Positions 11,161 to 22,470 of a DNA stretch of 64,000 nt are shown here, piece by piece. The stretch is from Linum tenue (lineage: Eukaryota > Streptophyta > Magnoliopsida > Malpighiales > Linaceae). The notes beneath the pieces are model-generated. The model searched no databases, had not been told where the DNA came from, and saw only the letters and a program-made list of their open reading frames with translations. How positions within the stretch are numbered: position 1 is the first letter of the stretch; every line of letters begins with the position of its first letter. Made by a program: the position numbers and the translations under genes. The DNA is taken from NCBI GenBank assembly GCA_946122785.1, contig CAMGYJ010000002.1, forward strand, positions 24,340,492-24,404,491, written 5' to 3'.

Positions 11161-13329
11161 CTAGGCAAGTCTGTTCTGATTGTGGAAGTAGTGAAAAGCA
11201 TATTTGACTGTGAAATTTCCTTTATCAGTGCACCACCAAGCCCAAAAGTCTTCCAAAGAAGCTGGCCCAATCGGCGTGCTTCCGATCTGTTGTAATGCTT
11301 GAGGCGGAAGGAACTCTCCCAGCAAGTCAAACTTCCAGGTTCTGTTGACCTCATCGATCCAGTGATCGCCCGTACCCGGGAAGGAGGATCTTTGATGAAG
11401 GAGCGGTCCTAGTCGATCAAATAACCAGGGGTCTTGAAATGCCCTTGTTGATTTTCCATTCCCAATCACTCGGATCAGCCCTTGCTCCATCCATCTTTTC
11501 GCTTCCCAAAGGCTGGACCAAATCCACGATGCTTTCCCACCTTTTTTTGCCGAGAGGAAGTCCGTCTTGGGAAAATACAGGCCTTTGAGTAACTTAACCC
11601 AGATGGTGTTAGGATTGGTGAGAATCCTCCAGCATTGTTTAGCTAGAAGGGCAAGGTTAAACTCGTGAAATGGTCTGAAGCCGAGACCTCCCTCCCCCTT
11701 AGGGTCGTATAGTACTCTGCCGTCTCTCCAATGGATGGTCTTCTTATGTGCCGATCCTCCCCAAAAAAACCTCTTGAGCATCGAGTTCATCTTCTTCGTT
11801 GACGATCTGGGAAGTAAGAAAAGGCACATAATGTAGGAGGGCAATGCTTGGAAAACTGCTTTCAGGAGCGTTTCCTTTCCCCCAGGTGAGAGTAGTAGAC
11901 TTTTCCATGACTCACTTTTACATTCCAAACGTTGAATGAGAAAGCTAAAAGTCTCGGCCTTCGATCTTCCCCATTCTGTTGGCACTCCCAGGTACTTGGA
12001 GTGGCAACTAGAATCAGCAAACCCAATGTTTCTAGTGATATTCTCTTTTTCCTCAGGGCTCACATTACTGCTGAAGAAGGAAGATGATTTCTCCCTGTTC
12101 ACTTCTTGCCCAGTGATCGCCCCGTACTCTTGTAAAGTCTTCAAAATACTGTCCGCTTCTGTGGTAGATGCTTCCCCAAAGATCACCGTGTCATCCGCAA
12201 AGAGGCAATGTGTGAGGTTGGGGCATCTTTGATTGAGTTGCAGTCCTCGGATGGCATGACTTTTTGCCGCTTTCTCAATCAAGAAGGAGAGTGCATTAGA
12301 CATCAGAATGAAGAGAAGAGGCGACAGCAGGTCCCCTTGACGTAATCCTCGAGTAGGGAGGAACATAGTAGATGGTTCCCCGTTAATCAGGAGTTGAAAC
12401 CTAACAGAACTGATGCACGTGTTGACCCAACCACACCACACCTCGTTGAAACCATAAGCTCGAAGAAGCTCGATGAGAAACTCCCATTCAACAAGGTCGT
12501 ATGCTTTCTTCATATCAAGTTTCAGCATCATGTCCTTCCGATTCCCTGTTTTGTGCTTCTTGAAGTGATTGAGGACCTCGTGAACAATGATGATGTTAAC
12601 TTGTATCTGTCTGCCTCCAGTGAAGGCAGATTGCAGTTCATTAACCAGATCAGGGAGAAATGGTTGAAGCCTGTTGGTAAGGATTTTTGTGATGACCTTA
12701 TATCTGAAGTTGCAGCAACTGATAGGTCTGTACTGTCCGATCATCTCGGGATTCAAGATTTTTGGGATGAGAGTGATGAAGGTGTCATTCCACTCTTCTG
12801 GCAAAATGTCAGACATGAAGAAACCACGTATCTCTTCACAGAACACCTCGCCCAGTAAGTTCCAAAACTTATGGAAAAAGAATCATGGAAAGCCATCAGG
12901 GCCTGGCGCTTTGTTGGCTCCAAGGTGGAACACCGCCTTCCGGACTTCTTCATTCGTAATCGGTGTGGTGAGAGCATTGTTTAGCTCAACCGTGACCATT
13001 CGAGGAAAGCCATCGAGGATAGAGCGATCGAAAGTGCCTCCTCGACTTATGAAAAGACCACGATAGAAGGAATTGATATGGTCATCCACTTCTTGCGTGT
13101 CTTCTATCCAGATTCCTTGATCACTCTTCAGTTTGTTGATTCTATTTGAGTTTTTCCTTTTGATTATGCTGGCATGAAAGAACCCCGTGTTCTGGTCCCC
13201 TTCTTGGAGCCATGAATTTATGGATCTCTGCGCCCAGAACTCTTCTTCCTCGTTCCACATCATCTGTAGTTCCTGGTGAAGAGAATTCTCTTCCATTTTC
13301 ATTTGGATAGTTCTGTGTGGCCCTTGCAC
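11161..13329 (-). pseudogene. LINE ORF2 reverse transcriptase (left arm)
   Basis: A long open stretch (11161-12846, 561 codons) holds the RT core: PISCCNFRYKVITKILTNRL, then KLDMKKAYDLVEW (first catalytic Asp), RGLRQGDLLSPLLF and the active-site box CLFADDTVIFGEA. The upstream part (12883-13329), with APGPDG at the RT N-terminus, is in another frame, so at least one frameshift separates them. The RT segment itself is still open in this arm, unlike the right-arm copy, which is broken twice. Confidence 0.9.
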
Positions 13330-14238
13330 CTATTGAAGCCTCTTCTTGATATCGTTCTCTCTAAGACATTTACTGGCTCTTTCCTTTCTGGCCCAGGTTG
13401 ATATTTTTTCCTTGCAATCCCTGAGGATACAGTGAACTCTCTCCCTGAATTCCAACAGTTGCTAATAATCTCACCACAAGTCTCGTTTTCCTTCCATCTT
13501 TTATCGAACCTGAACGGGGTATTGATTTTCCTTCTTTTGGGATTCAAATCAATCCTAATTGGATAGTGGTCTGCCTCGACGAAATCCTCATGGAAAACCA
13601 CCGAGGACTCAAACTCCAACCTCCAGGCAGGGGAGCAGAGTCCGCGATCCAGCCTTTCTCTAATCAGCCTGGCATCTTGCTGTTTGTTGGTCCAGGTGAA
13701 TGGTTGCCCAGAAAAACCAAGATCAATGAGGGCATTTTGCTCGATAGAGTACTTGAAAGGGGTGACATTCTCATTCCTGAGGGGGCATCGCCCCTGTTTT
13801 TCCGACGGAACCAATGCCACATTGAAATCACCAACAAGCAACCATTTTTCATCCTGGAGCTCTCTTAGGGACGTAAGTCGTTCCCAAAGAACCCGTCTCT
13901 CTACCACCATGGTAGGAGCATGGATGAAAGTGCAAAAAAAAAAAACTCACCCCTTCCTTACACACACGAATGTCCATATAGGACTTACAAGAATCCAAAA
14001 CACACACATCAACATCATCCCTCCACCAAAGCGCCAAACCGCTGCCTTCAACTCCTGGGCTGACATAATCCGAATGGTCAAACTTCAATGATCTTCTTTT
14101 ATCTTCAAGAAAGGACTCATCCTTTTTTGTTTCCATCAAGAACACCATTGAAGGGCCGAATTTTCGACATAATCTGCCGCAATAACTCCTTGTAAGGGGC
14201 TGGCCATACCCCCTATAGTTCCAACTGATTATCCTCAT
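13299..14238 (-). pseudogene. LINE ORF2 endonuclease (left arm)
   Basis: The start MRIISWNYRGYG and METKKDESF match the first motifs of the apurinic-like endonuclease of L1 elements. A frame change occurs at a poly-A run (plus strand 13929-13943). The domain then continues with LLVGDFNVAL and the late motif VEADHYPIRID; the right-arm copy reads SDH, so the catalytic His is kept but the preceding Ser is changed to Ala. The homopolymer slip is shared in position with the right arm. Confidence 0.85.
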
Positions 14239-14285
14239 TCTTGGAGAGGCGGCTTAAGGCTTGTCGCCGCTTCCTTTGGTGTTTT

Positions 14286-15760
14286 TTACTCTCCTTCCCC
14301 AGACTGTTCGCCATCAGCATTGATCTCCGCTATGCTTCTTCTCCTGATAACGTGCCTCCTCCTTTGATAGGTTTTGTTTCTTTCACCTGGTGAAAAAGAC
14401 AGAGACTCAATAGGGATGTTAGTGGGAGTGCCTTGCAGCGGGAGGGAGAAGGTGGGTGTGTCCCTCTTCTCTGGTTTCCTTTTCTTTTCCGGTCTGGGTC
14501 TTATTTCCTCCACTGTTTGAATCGAGAAGGCTTCAGTAGCTATGATTGGGCTTAGAGTCCTTTGCTCGATGTGGCCTGGCTGCTGCACATCTGTCTTGTG
14601 GGCCTGAAAACCGGGGTCTTGTGAGTACAACGGGCTTGCAAGAGATAGCATCTGGCCCATTTCGAAAAGGCCCGCCTGTTTGCTTCTTGTCGCCTCCCTC
14701 CAGTTAGGTCTAGGCTTCTCTGCATCGCAATTGTCGCCGCCTCCATTTCTTTTTCCATATAGCCGATCTGCAGGGTCAGAGTGTGGCTTCTGACTGCTCT
14801 TCTCTGAATCCATTCGTTACTCCTTATCGTGGTTGTTGCTTCGTTTTCCAATGCTGCAAAACCAGGTGGGCAGGAGGAAGATCCCTGACCAGTGCACCCC
14901 ACCATCGACATCAACGATGATCCTCCAGTTGATTCTCTCAGGCGGTGGGCCCTAGAGTCAGCCCTGTCTCTTTGTCTCTCTCCAGCTTGTTTCTCTCTGA
15001 AAGATGCTGGCGGCGTGTTGGCCGGAGAGTCATGCCCTACCTTCAGAGCTGCTGTGTACATTTTCGATGGGTCGGTGCTCAACCCTTTTCTACGGCAGTC
15101 TTCTCTCTCTAGGAAGTTTTGGATAAGATGGCCTAGCTTTCCGCAGAAGTAGAACAGGTCCATGATCCTCTCGTATTTGAAGCTCACGCAGATGGACCTT
15201 TCTCCCAGGGGGTATTCGAAGCCGATCGAAATTGGTTTGTCAAGCTCCACTTCAACTTTTGCCCTTATGAATTTCAGCCATCCTCGAAAGTCAAAGTTGG
15301 ACTGGTCGACCCCATAGTAGTATGGAAAGATGAACTCCGCCACCGCTTGAATGGATTCTTCATCTTTGAGGGATTGGGGGAAGTCGTGCATCTGGACCCA
15401 AAGGGTGACCGTTTGGATATCTGTATCCTCAGCTTTCTTCTCTCCATCCCATTTTTTCAAGGCGATCAGAGTGTTTCCAAGGTTCCATGGTCGAGCTTCA
15501 TAGACTGCGTCTCTTTGCCTCTCGGATTGGAACGAATAGACAAACAGATTGTCTGATTCTTTTGTGGCCTGTATCTCGCCGTAAGCCCGCCATTTGCTGA
15601 CCGCTGTATTCTTTGCCTTCTGGATGTTGATGTTGGCGTCCGTGACCCATTTGCCCAGCAGCTTGGCCATTCCACTCCCTCTGACCCCTGTTACTGTCGG
15701 CCTGACGTTGAGCACCAAATGGCTCCTCTCCCCTCTCAGATTCTGGGTATGAGGCTTCAT
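14286..15760 (-). pseudogene. LINE ORF1 nucleic-acid-binding protein, frameshifted (left arm)
   Basis: The ORF starting at 15760 carries a DUF4283-like region (TVTLWVQMHDFPQSLKDEES, FRGWLKFIRAKVEVELDKP) and then what should be a CCHC knuckle. In this copy the first and last Cys are Phe (LFYFCGKLGHLIQNF), whereas the right-arm copy keeps CYFC....H....C. A frameshift near 14700 splits the C-terminal part into another frame (14286-14813). ORF1 proteins of plant LINEs bind the element RNA; this copy has lost that capacity by inference. Confidence 0.85.
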
Positions 15761-15848
15761 TGTTAGTTGTGAGTGTGGTGGTAAGGGGGCTTCTCAAGTA
15801 TTGGGGGATTCTCTGTTTGTGATGAAATGGTAGTTCATTCGTTTTTTT

Positions 15849-16694
15849 GCTAGTGGATTGCATGGGGTTGTATGCCTCCTGGACGTTGCTGTTTAAATAG
15901 ACCTGCTTCTCCCTCTGTCTTTGATACCCTCCATAGGAGCTGCCATTAAATGCTATGAGAATTGAATGAAGAGGTTGTCTAACTGACTCTATAACTGGAC
16001 TCTTCCACCCCTTTCCTCTTACTTTCCATTTAAGCATCCTGCGCTTCTTAGCATTAATGGCTTGAGTCAGCCTCTGTGTATTAGTTAACACTAGGCTTGA
16101 GTCAGTCCTCTGGCTTTTATGGCCTTCTCTGGTGGCTCTATTTTCCATCCCTTTTGCTTGTGCTTCGATGCTGCTCTTCTGTCTGTCTTTATAGCTCTTG
16201 GTGGCTCTGATGATTGTTCCTTTCTTTATGGCGTAGATCTTCTTGTTGAGCCAGTAAACAAGATCTTCCTTGATCCTTGCCTTCTTCAAACCTTCATAAC
16301 TCCTCCCTCTTCCCAATACAGCTTGTACACAAATAGCTCCCTTGTCCGCTTCCTTAAATGCTATCCCCGTGGATTGAATTGCCTCAGTGGTCTCAGGTGG
16401 CTTCGGGGGCGGGGGCATTGACATCCTCTGCGAGGTCAGCTCTTTAAAGCACCTCCTTAGGTCTGCTCCTACTTCTGGTTTGGGTTCATCTTTAATGTGC
16501 AGTTTCTCTTCATTAACTTCCCTGCTGATCTTCTTGCTATTTTTACAAGTTGTTGATTGACAGCTCTGAACGCTGAATGCTCTGTTACCGGCAGTTGGAG
16601 AAATATTGGAGATAAGAAATCTACTGGGTTTGGTTGGGTGGAGAGGGAAAGAGAGGGGGAGAGACATTTTTTTTCCTTGGAGATCGTTCCCCAA
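15849..16694 (-). CDS. Unrecognised ORF at the 5' end of the LINE (left arm)
   Basis: The ORF starts at 16694 (inner ATG at 16664) and is about 280 codons long before it merges into an open frame running to 15498. The N-terminus is Ser/Arg-rich with few acidic residues (PTKPSRFLISNISP, NRAFSVQS), resembling an organelle-targeting peptide. The rest is Lys/Arg-rich, with PMPPPPKPPETTEA-like proline runs and ARIKEDLVYWLNKKIYAIKK. I recognise no domain. The right-arm copy (35047-35880) is also open over 277 codons. It could be LINE 5' sequence or a transduced host fragment. Confidence 0.45.
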
Positions 16695-16840
16695 GTTCGT
16701 CCCTTTTCCAGTTGATGGTTCACAATTTGCAAAAATGGGAAAATCTTGGGCTACCTATGAACTGTATAGACTTAACCAACGAATCAAAAATTTTAATTGC
16801 CTGCTGCAAAGAAAGAATGGGAAAGCCAGTGGATGAATAT

Positions 16841-17268
16841 TCAGGGGAACTTGGTGCCAAAGAGAGCGTTGGATGATGGAACATGAATGGGACGATTTGC
16901 ATGGATTGGAGGCGGCAATAGTGGGATGTGGACTGGCATTGTAAATGGTTGCTGTCAACCACCACCCACAAATTGAGGCGACATACAGATTGGCATTCCC
17001 TGACCACCGATTCCTGCATTCCCTGCATTTCACAAAATGGGATATCCGACAAGCATAAGAACCCCGAGCCATACAACCCGCCAGCCCAACAGGGTCAAAA
17101 AACCGAATCATTCGTATCAACTTCATTTGATTAGTCATAAACACTGGTGTTCAAAATATCAATTTGGAGATATCCATACCTTGGTGCTTAGGATATAGAA
17201 CCTGGTGAGGACCAATCAAGGGCCGCACTGGCATCTGTGACATACCTCCTGTGCTCTGAAGTAAATCC
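16841..17268 (-). pseudogene. 3' exons of a CID3/CID4-like (ataxin-2 family) gene, left-arm fragment
   Basis: Two exon-like pieces read on the minus strand. One (about 17268-17181) encodes RPLIGPHQVLYPKHQG and ends at donor CAAG|GTATGG. The other (17013-16841) begins after an AG acceptor, reads MPICMSPQFVGGG, then hits TGA (16955-16957), and continues in frame with PIHANRPIHVPSSNALFGTKFP to a final TGA at 16841. This matches the C-terminus of plant CTC-interacting-domain proteins related to ataxin-2, which bind poly(A)-binding protein. The premature stop is shared with the right arm. The upstream exons are absent; the fragment abuts helicase sequence at 18053. Confidence 0.7.
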
Positions 17269-18692
17269 TTTTGTAACATGAAAACAGTGAGAACTAAATG
17301 CAAATGTTCTGGGATAGTGGTAGGGTGAGGATACATCAAGAAACTATAAACGGAATCCTCGACTAATGTAAATTTAAGTTAAAGAACCAATAAAATAAGT
17401 ACATAATCTCTTTCAACATATGCAGGGTGTTGAAAGGACACATTGCTAAGTAACCTCATGGTTTCATGTTTTAGACCACATATATTTCACAGGACACATG
17501 TTAATAGGATAGGAAGCTTCCATGTAGAGGTGGCAAATGGGTTGGGTTTAAATGAAAACATGGGCATATGATATGAGTTGAGCATAAATGGGTTAGCGGC
17601 TTGGTGTGTTGCTGGCATTCTCTTAAAATTTTGATGTAGTTTGGGGGGTGTATTTCGTTCATCGGTCAGGTCTAAGGGCTGTTGGTTAAAGTTTTGGATG
17701 TTTGAGTATTCCCATTGTGAAGTGACAGAGGCAGTTAGTTGGTCAATAGCTAAAAAAAGGGAACCATATTGTAACTATTTGTTATCAAGAATGAATTGGC
17801 AGGATAAAATTGTACATTTTTATAGGATCAGGGCTTCCATGTCTTTGTCTTCGGTCATGCACCTAAATTCAGCATGACAACACAGAAGGGAGCTAAAGCA
17901 CATCACCAAATTGATATGTCCAATTTGACACCACCAACAGCCAGAATCTAGTAGACGGATACACCAATTTACCTCACGATATTTATCATATGATTCATAT
18001 GAGCTAGATAGTCGTACTACAAAACAAGCTCCTACAAGCTTATTGAGATAAAACATGATACTAAAGTAATAACCAAACAAAAAGAATTGCACCAGCACTA
18101 TTCATCCAACTTAACATAGTAGAAACCTAGGAAGAATATACTTAATAAGCGACACATTGATCGTGTGAAAACTAAATCTACTATGAAGGAGCAGGGATTG
18201 GTAAGCTAATCGTACAATAAACTTAAAAATGATGCAACCATCCATTGTGCCATCAAAATTTTCTAAAAAATTCCACTCCTTAACCAAGTGCAGTGAACTG
18301 ACCTGAAGTTGAGAACACTCGAAGTTGGGCGTCTCGTCCATGTGCTGAAGAAGCCGACTAGGGGTACAAACAAGTATGTTCAGCTCATTAACATGCTCCT
18401 TCTCCATCTTAACATCCTTCCGGCCACCAATCAACAACCCAACACCGAAGTTGTGAAAATTCCCAAGAGTTTTCAAAACATCGAATAGATGACCTGCCAA
18501 TTCCCTAGTTGGGGAGATTATAATGCTCCTAACTCCATCCTTAGGGCCTCACCTCTCCTTGTGTAACTTTTCCACTACCTGCGATCAAATTGCCCACGTT
18601 AAGCATACACACAAACGTCGACCACCATTGCCAAAAACTCGCACAACTTCACGCAGTGAAAACCTCAGCAAGTACTTCGGGACTACTCACAG

Positions 18693-18998
18693 TGTTACAC
18701 GGAATAGGAAACAATGACACAACACCGAGAATTTTACGTGGTATACCTGTTCGATGTGAACATGACTAATCCACGGAGAGTTTAAAAGAGCTCTCGACTA
18801 TGAATTATTAATGATAAAATTGACAACTAACTTAGCAAGTCTAGCTTGCTATTTATACAAAAGGAAGACAGCAGCCGAGACCTTTCCTTGTCGTCCAAGT
18901 AAAGGAAAGAACATGGGAGATTGACAACTCCTACTAGGGCACGGACCACTCCAAAATTACCTTATGGTCCTATTACATTGACAAAGTGACATTCTACA
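18693..18998 (-). repeat. 3' LTR of the copia element
   Basis: It matches 24874-25187 over its whole length, but has lost about 10 bp (AAATCGACAA) near its plus-strand start. It begins TGTTA and ends TTCTACA on the plus strand. Confidence 0.9.
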
Positions 18999-19005
18999 CT
19001 CCCCC

Positions 19006-20310
19006 TCAAGCGAGAGCATGGATATCAATCATGCCGAGCTTGGAGAAGAGGTAGTTGAACTGATCGACACTGAGACCTTTGGTAAATAGATCCACTGGCT
19101 GCTCTGCGGATGCGATCTTGAGACTTGCAATGTCAAGGGAAAGAACCCGTTCACGAACGAAGTAGCAGTCCATCTCCACATGCTTAGTGCGTTCATGAAA
19201 TATTGGATTAACGGCTATGTGAAGTGATGCTTGATTATCACAGTATAGACGAGTAGATTGAGTTTGAGTAACACCCAAATCTTACAAAAGCCAACAAAGT
19301 CAGAATAACTCACTGACAGTGCTAGCCATCCCTCGATACTCAGCTTCTGTTGAAGACCGTGCCACAACAAATTGTTTCTTCGTGCGCCATGAGATTGGAG
19401 AACCACCCAGCTGAATGAAATACCCTGTGGTAGAACGACGTGTCAGTGGACAACCTGCCCAGTCGGTGTCACAGTGTGCTACAAGTTCCATTGAGTTGTC
19501 CGCGCGAAGGAAAAGACCACGTCCAGGGGACTGCTTCAGGTAACGAAGGATGTGATGAGTGGCATCCAGGTGCGCCTGCGTAGGTGCATGCACAGCTTGA
19601 CTGAGTAGGTTGACCGGGTAGGTGATGTCTGGTCTGGTTACAATGAGATATAGCAACCGACCCACAAGGCACCGAAATGCATAAGGATCAGTGTCTGGAG
19701 AAGAAGAATCCCTTCCAATTTGATGATTCTGCTCGATTGGGGAGGAACAAGGTCTAGTTCCTTTGTACCCAGTGTCAGCGAGTATGTCTAGTACATACTT
19801 GCGTGATTGAGAACTATCCCCTTCGGTGACCTTGCCACTTCGATTCCTAGGAAATACCTCAAGGGACCCAAATCCTTGATTGTGAAGCGATCATGCAGGA
19901 AATATTTGACTTTCTGTATGAAACTGGGATCATTTCATGCAAGAATGACATCGTCCACATATATCGAGGCAGTGACGAATGACGACCCTAACCGATAGAT
20001 GAATAACGAGTGATCTACTCAACTCTGAAGAAACTGCAGCTCTAGTAATGACGCAGAAAACTTCTCGTACCAATTGTGAGAAGCTTGTTTAAGCCCATAG
20101 ATGGACTTATGCAAGCGACAAACCCTCGTGTCACCCTTTTTAGCAAATCCTTGGGGAACCTTCATGTAGACTTCCTCGTGCAGATCTCCATGGAGAAAAG
20201 CATTGTTAACATCAAGTTTGTCGATGGTCCAATCTTGGCTGACGGCTACAGCAAGCAGACAACGGATAGTGACTAATTTTGCTACCGAAGCAAATGTATC
20301 GTGGTAATCG
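19006..20310 (-). pseudogene. Copia RT C-terminal half and RNase H
   Basis: The RT active-site box IYVDDVILA is readable near 19930-19970, followed at once by an in-frame TGA. Downstream (19300-19665) the connection region reads GRLLYLIVTRPDITYPVNLL and then HCDTDWAGCPLTRRSTTGYF and SSTEAEYRGMA, the copia RNase H motifs. It ends with CDNQASLHIAVNPIFHERTK and the usual TKGL signature (19006-19278). Several frameshifts occur. The last codons abut the polypurine tract. Confidence 0.88.
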
Positions 20311-20312
20311 AT

Positions 20313-21970
20313 TCATTCAATCTGCGTATATCCCTTTGCTACAAGTCGTGCCTTGAAACGTTCAATTGATCCATATGGTAAATACTTCACTTTATAAACC
20401 CATTTTGAACCAATTGCACGTTTTCTAGGCGGCAATGGAACTAGACTCCATGTCACGTTAGCTTCAAGAGCTGTGATTTCCTTCTGCATGGCATCCTTCC
20501 ATTCCTTGTACAAGACTGCCTGCGAGAAGTGACGAGGCTCTAGAACGACATCTGTGTGATCAAGATAAGCCTTGTAGTTGTGAGACAGCCAAGAGTAAGA
20601 GACATGTTTCTCGATTGGATATTTTACCGAGCTAGCCGATGGATGTGAGAGAGAAGCTGGCAAGTTGACATCGTAACCTACTAGGCGATGAGATTGCTTG
20701 GGTTGTCGGCTGCTCTTTCGTTGCAGCTGGTTCGGAGGAGGCGAGCCCGCAGCTGCTGATGGAATAGTTTCCTCAGTCGATTGAAGCACCTCTTGTGTGA
20801 GTGATGACTCCAGTAACGGCCCAGGCGAGTTTGATGATGACCTGGGCCAATTTGATGACTTAAAATTGTCATTCTCTGTCATCTCGGTGTCCTGCAAAGG
20901 ACTGAAATTTTCTGGAACAGGTAAATCACTATCTGGCTCCTCATAATGAACTTTTTTGATGACGTGATGGTCATCTCCTATCTCCTTCGTGAGCCATGCA
21001 TGGCCATGCAAGGGTGATTCTCCCCCTTTCCCAATTGGAGACGATAGTGCACGGAAGGGAAAGACATCCTCCAGGAAGGTCACATCTCGTGATGTATAGA
21101 TAACTTTGTCATTGAGATCATAAACACGATATCCACTTTGCGTGGCTGGATAACCAACAAAGATGCCTGCACGTCCCCGCTCATCAAATTTGCGCAGACC
21201 ATGACGGTTGTCTTTAGTATACACTAGACAACCAAAGCCTCTGAGGTGCGAGTAGGTGGGTGCCGAATCCAACAACAACTCGTACGGGGTGCGGTTTGGA
21301 CAGAACTCAGTGGCATACGGTTGATGAGATAAGCAGCAGTTAGAACACATTCACCCCAAAAACATGTAGGCAACCCTGCGTGAAACATGAGAGCTTTAGT
21401 AGTATCAAGAAGATGACGATGTTTGCGCTCAACTACCCCATTTTGCTGGGGAGTGTCAGTGCAAGACGTTTGGAGAATTATCCCGTGTTCCTCATAATAA
21501 TCCAGCAACCGTGACGAATTGAACTCGAGACCATTATCTGCCTGTATCCTGCGTACCTTCTTATACTGCATAGTGACTTGGTTGCAAAAAAGAAGAAGGT
21601 ATCGAGCTGCCTCTGACTTATATTTCAAGAGATAAATCCATACACACCAACTATAATCATCCAAGATTGTAAGAAAATAATGTGCACCCGTGAGTGAAAC
21701 TTGACTGTATCTGCCCCAAATGTCGACATGGATTAATTCAAAACAAGAAGTTTTGATGCTATTGCTCTCGAAAGGAAGACGAGTTTTCTTTGCCCTTAGA
21801 CAAGATCCACAATGATCACTACTATGAACAATGGAATTCCGAAGTAAAGGTGCTAAAATTGACAGTTTCTCAAAAGACAGGTGGCCTAGTCGTGAATGCC
21901 ATCGTCTGGTGTTCTGACATGCTCGACTCGCAAAGAGGGCTACATGATGATCTCCTTGTGGCAAACGCAA
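20313..21970 (-). pseudogene. Copia integrase and RT N-terminus
   Basis: The integrase has the HHCC zinc finger (HSRLGHLSF ... CGSCLRAK). The catalytic core includes HVDIWGRYSQ (first Asp), ADNGLEFNS (second Asp) and TPQQNGVVERKHRHL (Glu). A frameshift at about 21224-21350 moves into the frame encoding the GKR-like C-terminus (GIFVGYPATQSGYRVYD) and then the RT start GSKWVYKVKYLPYG and FKARLVAKGYTQ, where a stop follows. This is the standard copia gene order. Confidence 0.9.
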
Positions 21971-22009
21971 GTGGTAAAGTCCATCAACATGAATCCCCGT
22001 TCCAATCAG

Positions 22010-22470
22010 CTACCTGGAGTGTAAGTCTTGAATTACACAAAAGTCATTGATGAAAACCAGCGCTACCGGTAGATCGGTTGTTAGGCGAATGACAGATAGA
22101 AGATTGCACTTGAAGTTAGGTACGTGCAAGACATGATTAAGTATAAGACCATTATCCATCTTGGCCTTTCCTATACCCTTGACCGGAACACCCTTTCCTT
22201 TGGGTATCTTAACCTGTAGACCATTGCTCATCTCGAGCTCATTCAAAAACACGGAAATATCCTTAGATATATGTTCATTACACCCAGAATCAATAACCCA
22301 TGAATTTTGATTGAAATCGAGAGTGGGAGAGACCGTACCTGTCATGTTGACGGTGGGAGTTGCTGGAAGCTTTGTTTCTGCAGTTAGGAAGGCTTTTAGT
22401 TGCGCGAGCTGGGCCGCGGTAAGGCCTGGGATACTGCTCTCGCTGGAGTTGACCTGAGCAGCTCGCGGGG
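22010..22470 (-). pseudogene. Copia aspartic protease and gag C-terminal linker
   Basis: WVIDSGCNEHIS contains the DSG catalytic triad of copia proteases, followed by the family-typical LHVPNFKCNLLSV. The upstream linker runs into the solo LTR insertion point at 22470; the gag continues on the other side at 23800. Confidence 0.88.

Larger units (their letters stand above)
10380..16720 (-). mobile_element. L1-type LINE, 3'-truncated, left-arm copy
   Basis: On the minus strand the order is an unrecognised 5' ORF, ORF1 with a DUF4283-like region and CCHC knuckle, then ORF2 with endonuclease, reverse transcriptase, zf-RVT and a partial RNase H. The RNase H stops shortly after its second acidic cluster (PLEAEE), with no poly-A tail, so the 3' end is deleted. 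The 5' end adjoins the 3' flank of the CID-like gene near 16700-16750; the exact edge is uncertain. ORF2 is broken by several frameshifts. The right-arm copy is 34990-41340. Confidence 0.85.
1..18052 (+). repeat. Left arm of large inverted duplication
   Basis: This arm reappears reverse-complemented at about 33673-49473. Paired landmarks are the AT-hook gene (8432 with 43237), LINE ORFs, CID-like 3' exons, a non-autonomous MULE (3802-4963 with 46703-47998) and MULE exons (3153 with 48648). Paired coordinates sum to about 51,670-51,800 in most of the arm and to 49,474 outside the solo LTR at 780-3101, which the right arm lacks. Similarity stops at the inner side at 18052/18053 (shared GAGATAAA). 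The outer end is not seen because the window starts inside the arm. Confidence 0.95.

Noticed and set aside
11936..14091. Plus-strand ORFs over the LINE in the left arm (and minus-strand ones in the right arm)
   Set aside because: Shadows of ORF2 on the opposite strand, without domains.
16720..17144. 129-codon ORF with a Cys-rich stretch (CRECRNRWSGNANLY) present in both arms
   Set aside because: It is out of frame with the CID-like C-terminal exon, which explains the sequence better.
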